Of a DNA stretch of 8,923 nt, positions 6,810 to 8,923 are shown one piece after another. Numbering within the stretch: position 1 is the stretch's first letter; every line of letters begins with the position of its first letter. The stretch lies in contig NZ_QFPF01000103.1 in assembly GCF_003248605.1 (NCBI RefSeq), positions 1-8,923 on the forward strand. Reading direction: 5' to 3'. The position numbers and the translations under genes were made by a program. This DNA comes from Microbacterium sp. (lineage in GTDB: Bacteria; Actinomycetota; Actinomycetes; Actinomycetales; Microbacteriaceae). Below the pieces are notes generated by a model that was given only the letters and a program-made list of their open reading frames with translations, made no database searches and was not told the origin of the DNA.

Positions 6810-7418
6810 TTACTCGTTGCGGAGTCGACGTTCGCGGGTGACCTTGAACACCACGATGAACCCCGCTCCGAGGATGATGACCCCGGTGAGTACTGCGAGG
6901 ATCGGCAGGAGTGCTACACCTCCAAAGGGCTCGCTACCGCCGGTGTTGGTGGTTGTCTCGGCGGAGGTGATGGACGGTTCGGGCGCTTGTTCCGTCGCAC
7001 CCGCGCCCGGGGTGCTCGCGTCGCTCTGAATCGGTTCGACCGTGTAGGTGTACTCGCCGCTGATCGGGTGGCCGTCGCCGGAAACAACCCGCCACAGAAC
7101 GGTGAAGGCGCCATCCGGGGGGTTGGGTTCTAGGTGTTGCGTGATCGTGGTGCCACTGACAGTCGGGGCGTCAGTAGCGATGTTCTCGCCGCCGGGCGCG
7201 GTCACCTCGATGACCGCTGATTGCATGTCAGAGATGAGTTCGCCGCTGAATGACAGGGTGATCTCATCCGGCGAGACAGCGACCGTGGAATCTGCGTCCG
7301 GGAAGGAGCCCAGGAGGTCGTCGTGCGCCTGCGCCGGGCCTGCCGCCGCGAGCGTGATTCCAGACCCGAGAAGGACTGCAGCGATGACGGAAAAGAGGTA
7401 GCGGCGGGATTTACGCAT
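6810..7418 (-). CDS. copC: CopC/YobA-like periplasmic copper-binding protein, membrane-anchored
   Basis: CopC proteins bind Cu(II) outside the membrane and pass it to or from partners such as CopD. This one has 202 residues. The signal peptide runs to about A31 (GPAQA, then HDDLLG), so the mature protein begins with His, the expected N-terminal Cu(II) ligand. The second ligand region is GDGHPISGEYTY, with Asp and His. The mature domain is nearly free of Met, so the Cu(I) site of classic Pseudomonas CopC is absent. A Thr/Ser/Pro/Glu-rich linker leads to a membrane helix at about 168-191 and a basic cytoplasmic tail. The frame is open for 28 more codons, but the ATG at 7418 gives the signal peptide and has GGAGAG at 7429-7434. 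It overlaps the end of the CDF gene by 8 bases. No CopD is in view; the CtaG-like protein may be the partner (inference). Confidence 0.92.
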   Translation of the reverse strand: MRKSRRYLFSVIAAVLLGSGITLAAAGPAQAHDDLLGSFPDADSTVAVSPDEITLSFSGELISDMQSAVIEVTAPGGENIATDAPTVSGTTITQHLEPNPPDGAFTVLWRVVSGDGHPISGEYTYTVEPIQSDASTPGAGATEQAPEPSITSAETTTNTGGSEPFGGVALLPILAVLTGVIILGAGFIVVFKVTRERRLRNE

Positions 7419-8275
7419 GGGTGGTGTGCTCTCCGGGGTGTGATTGCGGTTCGATCTGGAAGGTGGCGTGCTCGATGCTGACTGGGAAGTGCTCGGCGAC
7501 ACATTCCTGGAGTGCTCGCAGGAGCCGGGCGGACTGCTCCCGGGGTGAGGGTGTCGTCGACCACGACGTGTGCGGTTAGCGTCGGGAGGTCGGTGGAGAC
7601 TTGGGAGGCGTGCAGGTCGTGCACGGCGACCACCTGCGGGAGTTCGAGGATGTGTCGGCGTACCTCCGCCAGGTCAAGGGCGGGCGGGGTGGATTCGAGC
7701 AGGACGCTGCCGGAGGCGCGAAGCAGGATGAAGGTGCGTGGGATGATCAGGAGGGCGATCAGGATGGCGCTGGCGATGACACCGCCCGAGCCGAGTGCGT
7801 CATTGAGGACCTCGAGGAACGCGGCGCGCATGTTCAGGTTGCGTGTGCGACCGCTCATCAGTACCAGCAGGGACGCGATGTTCGCGACCAGGCCGACGAT
7901 CCCGAAGAACAACAGGCTGCCGGATGCGATCTCGGGCGGCTCGAATAGACGTCGGATTCCTTCGACGAGAGCGAAGATCCCCACGCCCAAGAGAAGGGCG
8001 GCCTGGGCGAGTGCACTGAGAACCTCGGCGCGCCGGAGCCCCCAGGTGTGCCGGTCGGACGGGGGACGGTTCATGAGGTTAGCGGCGGTAACCGCCATCG
8101 CGAGGCCGATCACGTCGGTGAGCATGTGCCCCGCATCGACCAGCAGCGCGAGGCTGCCGGTGATGATCGATCCGATCACTTCGACCACGAACACCGCCAG
8201 GGTGATCGAGAATGCGATGAGCAATTTATTGCGGGGGGTCGCTTCGCTCATGTCGTGGCTGTGTCCTGCGCCCAC
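7411..8275 (-). pseudogene. CDF-family cation efflux protein (CzcD-like), frameshifted and internally deleted
   Basis: Intact CDF proteins are proton-coupled exporters of Zn, Cd or Co. The start is GTG at 8275 with a strong AAAGGAG 6 bases upstream. Visible are a His-containing N-terminus (GHSHD), helix 2 with the metal-site HxxxD (H50, D54), and helix 5 with E155 and D159 (LEVLND). Two lesions stand out. After ILI (about residue 173) the reading jumps to ALLIIPRTF, with about 16-20 residues of the usual helix 5-loop-helix 6 region missing in frame. At about 7540-7545, within a CCCCGGG run, the frame shifts: the family C-terminus (EQSARLL, CVAEHFPV, HATFQIEP) continues in another frame to TAA at 7411. 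Total length, 865 bases, is one more than a multiple of three. The stop overlaps the copC start by 8 bases. Family certain; activity doubtful. Confidence 0.9.
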
Positions 8276-8281
8276 GGTTCG

Positions 8282-8288
8282 CTCCTTT
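8282..8288 (-). promoter_or_regulatory. Ribosome binding site deciding the GTG start of the CDF gene
   Basis: The minus strand reads AAAGGAG, 6 bases before GTG at 8275. It supports that GTG over the ATG eight codons further in, and keeps the His-containing N-terminus (GHSHD) in the protein. It directly follows the TGA (8288-8290) of the coding-like remnant upstream, as in a normal gene-to-gene junction. Confidence 0.75.
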
Positions 8289-8395
8289 CAGGGGCGGTCG
8301 ATGATCTGACGGGCCATCGCGATCGCTTCATTCCTCGCCCGCGTCGAGACGTGAGGTCGGTGGCGAGCGTCTACGATTGCCTGCGGCTCGGCTCA
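8288..8395 (-). pseudogene. Coding-like remnant (about 34 codons, no start) ending just before the CDF gene
   Basis: Between the DsbA-like stop and the CDF start, one minus-strand frame is open from a TGA at 8393-8395 to a TGA at 8288-8290. It reads like the C-terminal end of a soluble protein: AEPQAIVDARHRPHVST, then RARNEAIAMARQIIDRP and stop. Third positions are mostly G or C. The stop abuts the CDF ribosome site, as a true upstream gene would. The only ATG in the frame leaves 9 codons. I infer a leftover of a deleted gene, perhaps a small regulator, since metal exporters often follow one. No helix-turn-helix or metal site is visible, so the family is unknown. The whole 8276-8403 gap holds nothing else I can support, and I found no convincing -35/-10 pair. 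Confidence 0.3.
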
Positions 8396-8403
8396 CGCCG
8401 ATT

Positions 8404-8923
8404 TCAGTCGGACGCTCCGTTGACTGCTTGATCGATCGTGTCTTCGAGGTCATTCCACTGCTGCAGCTCCAGAAGTGCCCCGTCTACGAAGAATGTGGGG
8501 GTGCTGCTGACGCCGAGCGCGCGTCCGTCGTCGAAGTCCGACTGCACCCGAGCCAGCGTGGCTGGGTCTGCGACTGCCGCGTCGTAGACGGCGAGGTCGA
8601 GCCCCAGTCCCTCGGCAAAGCCTCTGAACATATCCGCGCGGGATTCCTGCGACTCGCCCCATTCGGCTTGAGTCTCGAACAGTCGCTGATACATCGCCTC
8701 GAACTGGTCCTGCTGCGCAGCCGCTTCGGCCGCGAGCGCGGCGTTCGTGGAGTTGGTGTGCCCGGGCAGCGGGAAGTAGCGGATGACGTAGGTGATCTCG
8801 CCGTCGAACTTTTCCCGTATTTCTTCCACGATCGGGTAGAACGCGCCACACGCCTCGCACTCGAAGTCCAGGAACTCCACGACAATGACCGCGCCATCAC
8901 CTCCGTCGTCGACGACATGCGAG
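8404..8923 (-). CDS. DsbA-family thiol-disulfide oxidoreductase (5' truncated by window edge)
   Basis: This is a DsbA-type thioredoxin-fold protein that would form or shuffle disulfides outside the membrane. The frame is open to the right edge, so the N-terminus with any signal peptide or anchor is missing. The GTG at 8880 falls inside the first beta strand (VIVVEFLDF) and is not the start. The redox motif follows at once as FECEACGAF (CEAC), then the mixed helical insert (FPLPGHTNSTNAALAAEA, AEWGE, FAEGLGLD), then the cis-Pro strand SSTPTFFVDG. These match the DsbA/thioredoxin_4 family common in actinobacteria and often found beside vitamin K epoxide reductase proteins or in metal-resistance islands. 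It is co-directional with the CDF gene, 128 bases upstream of it. The substrate is unknown. Membership of the same transcript is possible but not shown. Confidence 0.9.
   Translation of the reverse strand, partial: SHVVDDGGDGAVIVVEFLDFECEACGAFYPIVEEIREKFDGEITYVIRYFPLPGHTNSTNAALAAEAAAQQDQFEAMYQRLFETQAEWGESQESRADMFRGFAEGLGLDLAVYDAAVADPATLARVQSDFDDGRALGVSSTPTFFVDGALLELQQWNDLEDTIDQAVNGASD

Noticed and set aside
8315..8335. GCGATCGC palindrome upstream of the CDF gene as a metal-regulator operator
   Set aside because: It is only 8 bases, sits inside the coding-like remnant, and has no matching half-sites or promoter nearby.

Overview
The window reads as high-GC actinobacterial DNA, most likely from the Microbacteriaceae or a related family. 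G/C dominates third codon positions. The cytochrome c maturation genes (CcsB/ResC, ResB, CcdA, ResA) are of the actinobacterial System II type, and the CtaG-like and CopC proteins are actinobacterial in style. Genus cannot be fixed from the sequence alone.

Layout. Bases 3-641 (+) carry the C-terminal end of a P1B-type heavy-metal ATPase, cut by the left edge. Everything else lies on the minus strand and runs from right to left: a DsbA-like thioredoxin cut by the right edge (8404-8923); a short coding-like remnant (8288-8395); a CDF cation exporter gene with two lesions (7411-8275); copC (6810-7418); lspA (6218-6754); a small four-helix membrane protein (5886-6221); a ResA/TlpA-like lipoprotein (5284-5889); ccdA (4520-5287); resB (2854-4539); a CtaG-like protein (1919-2857); a 221-base gap with a frame-broken small membrane ORF (1698-1918); and ccsB (651-1697). 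The ATPase and ccsB converge with 9 bases between their stops.

From lspA to ctaG every junction is an overlap (GTGA, ATGA, GTGA, 20 bases, ATGA), so these six genes are almost certainly one translationally coupled transcript. copC (55 bases upstream of lspA), the CDF gene (overlapping copC by 8 bases) and ccsB probably belong to it too.

How the genes fit together (inference): CcdA carries electrons across the membrane to the lipoprotein ResA, which reduces apocytochrome c. ResB and CcsB move and ligate haem. The CtaG-like protein and CopC belong to copper handling and oxidase copper-site assembly. LspA would process lipoproteins, including the operon's own ResA. The CDF exporter, the P-type ATPase and the DsbA-like protein set this in a metal-resistance or thiol-stress context. 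The set looks like an accessory, mobile-type cassette pairing a full System II haem-ligation module with copper and zinc/cadmium genes. No transposase, integrase, tRNA, rRNA or CRISPR array was seen.

Most worth a second look: the doubly damaged CDF gene, the broken small ORF between ctaG and ccsB, the coding-like remnant before the CDF gene, the His-free helix motif in the CtaG-like protein, and a possible 10-base frame disruption at the start of the ATPase fragment.
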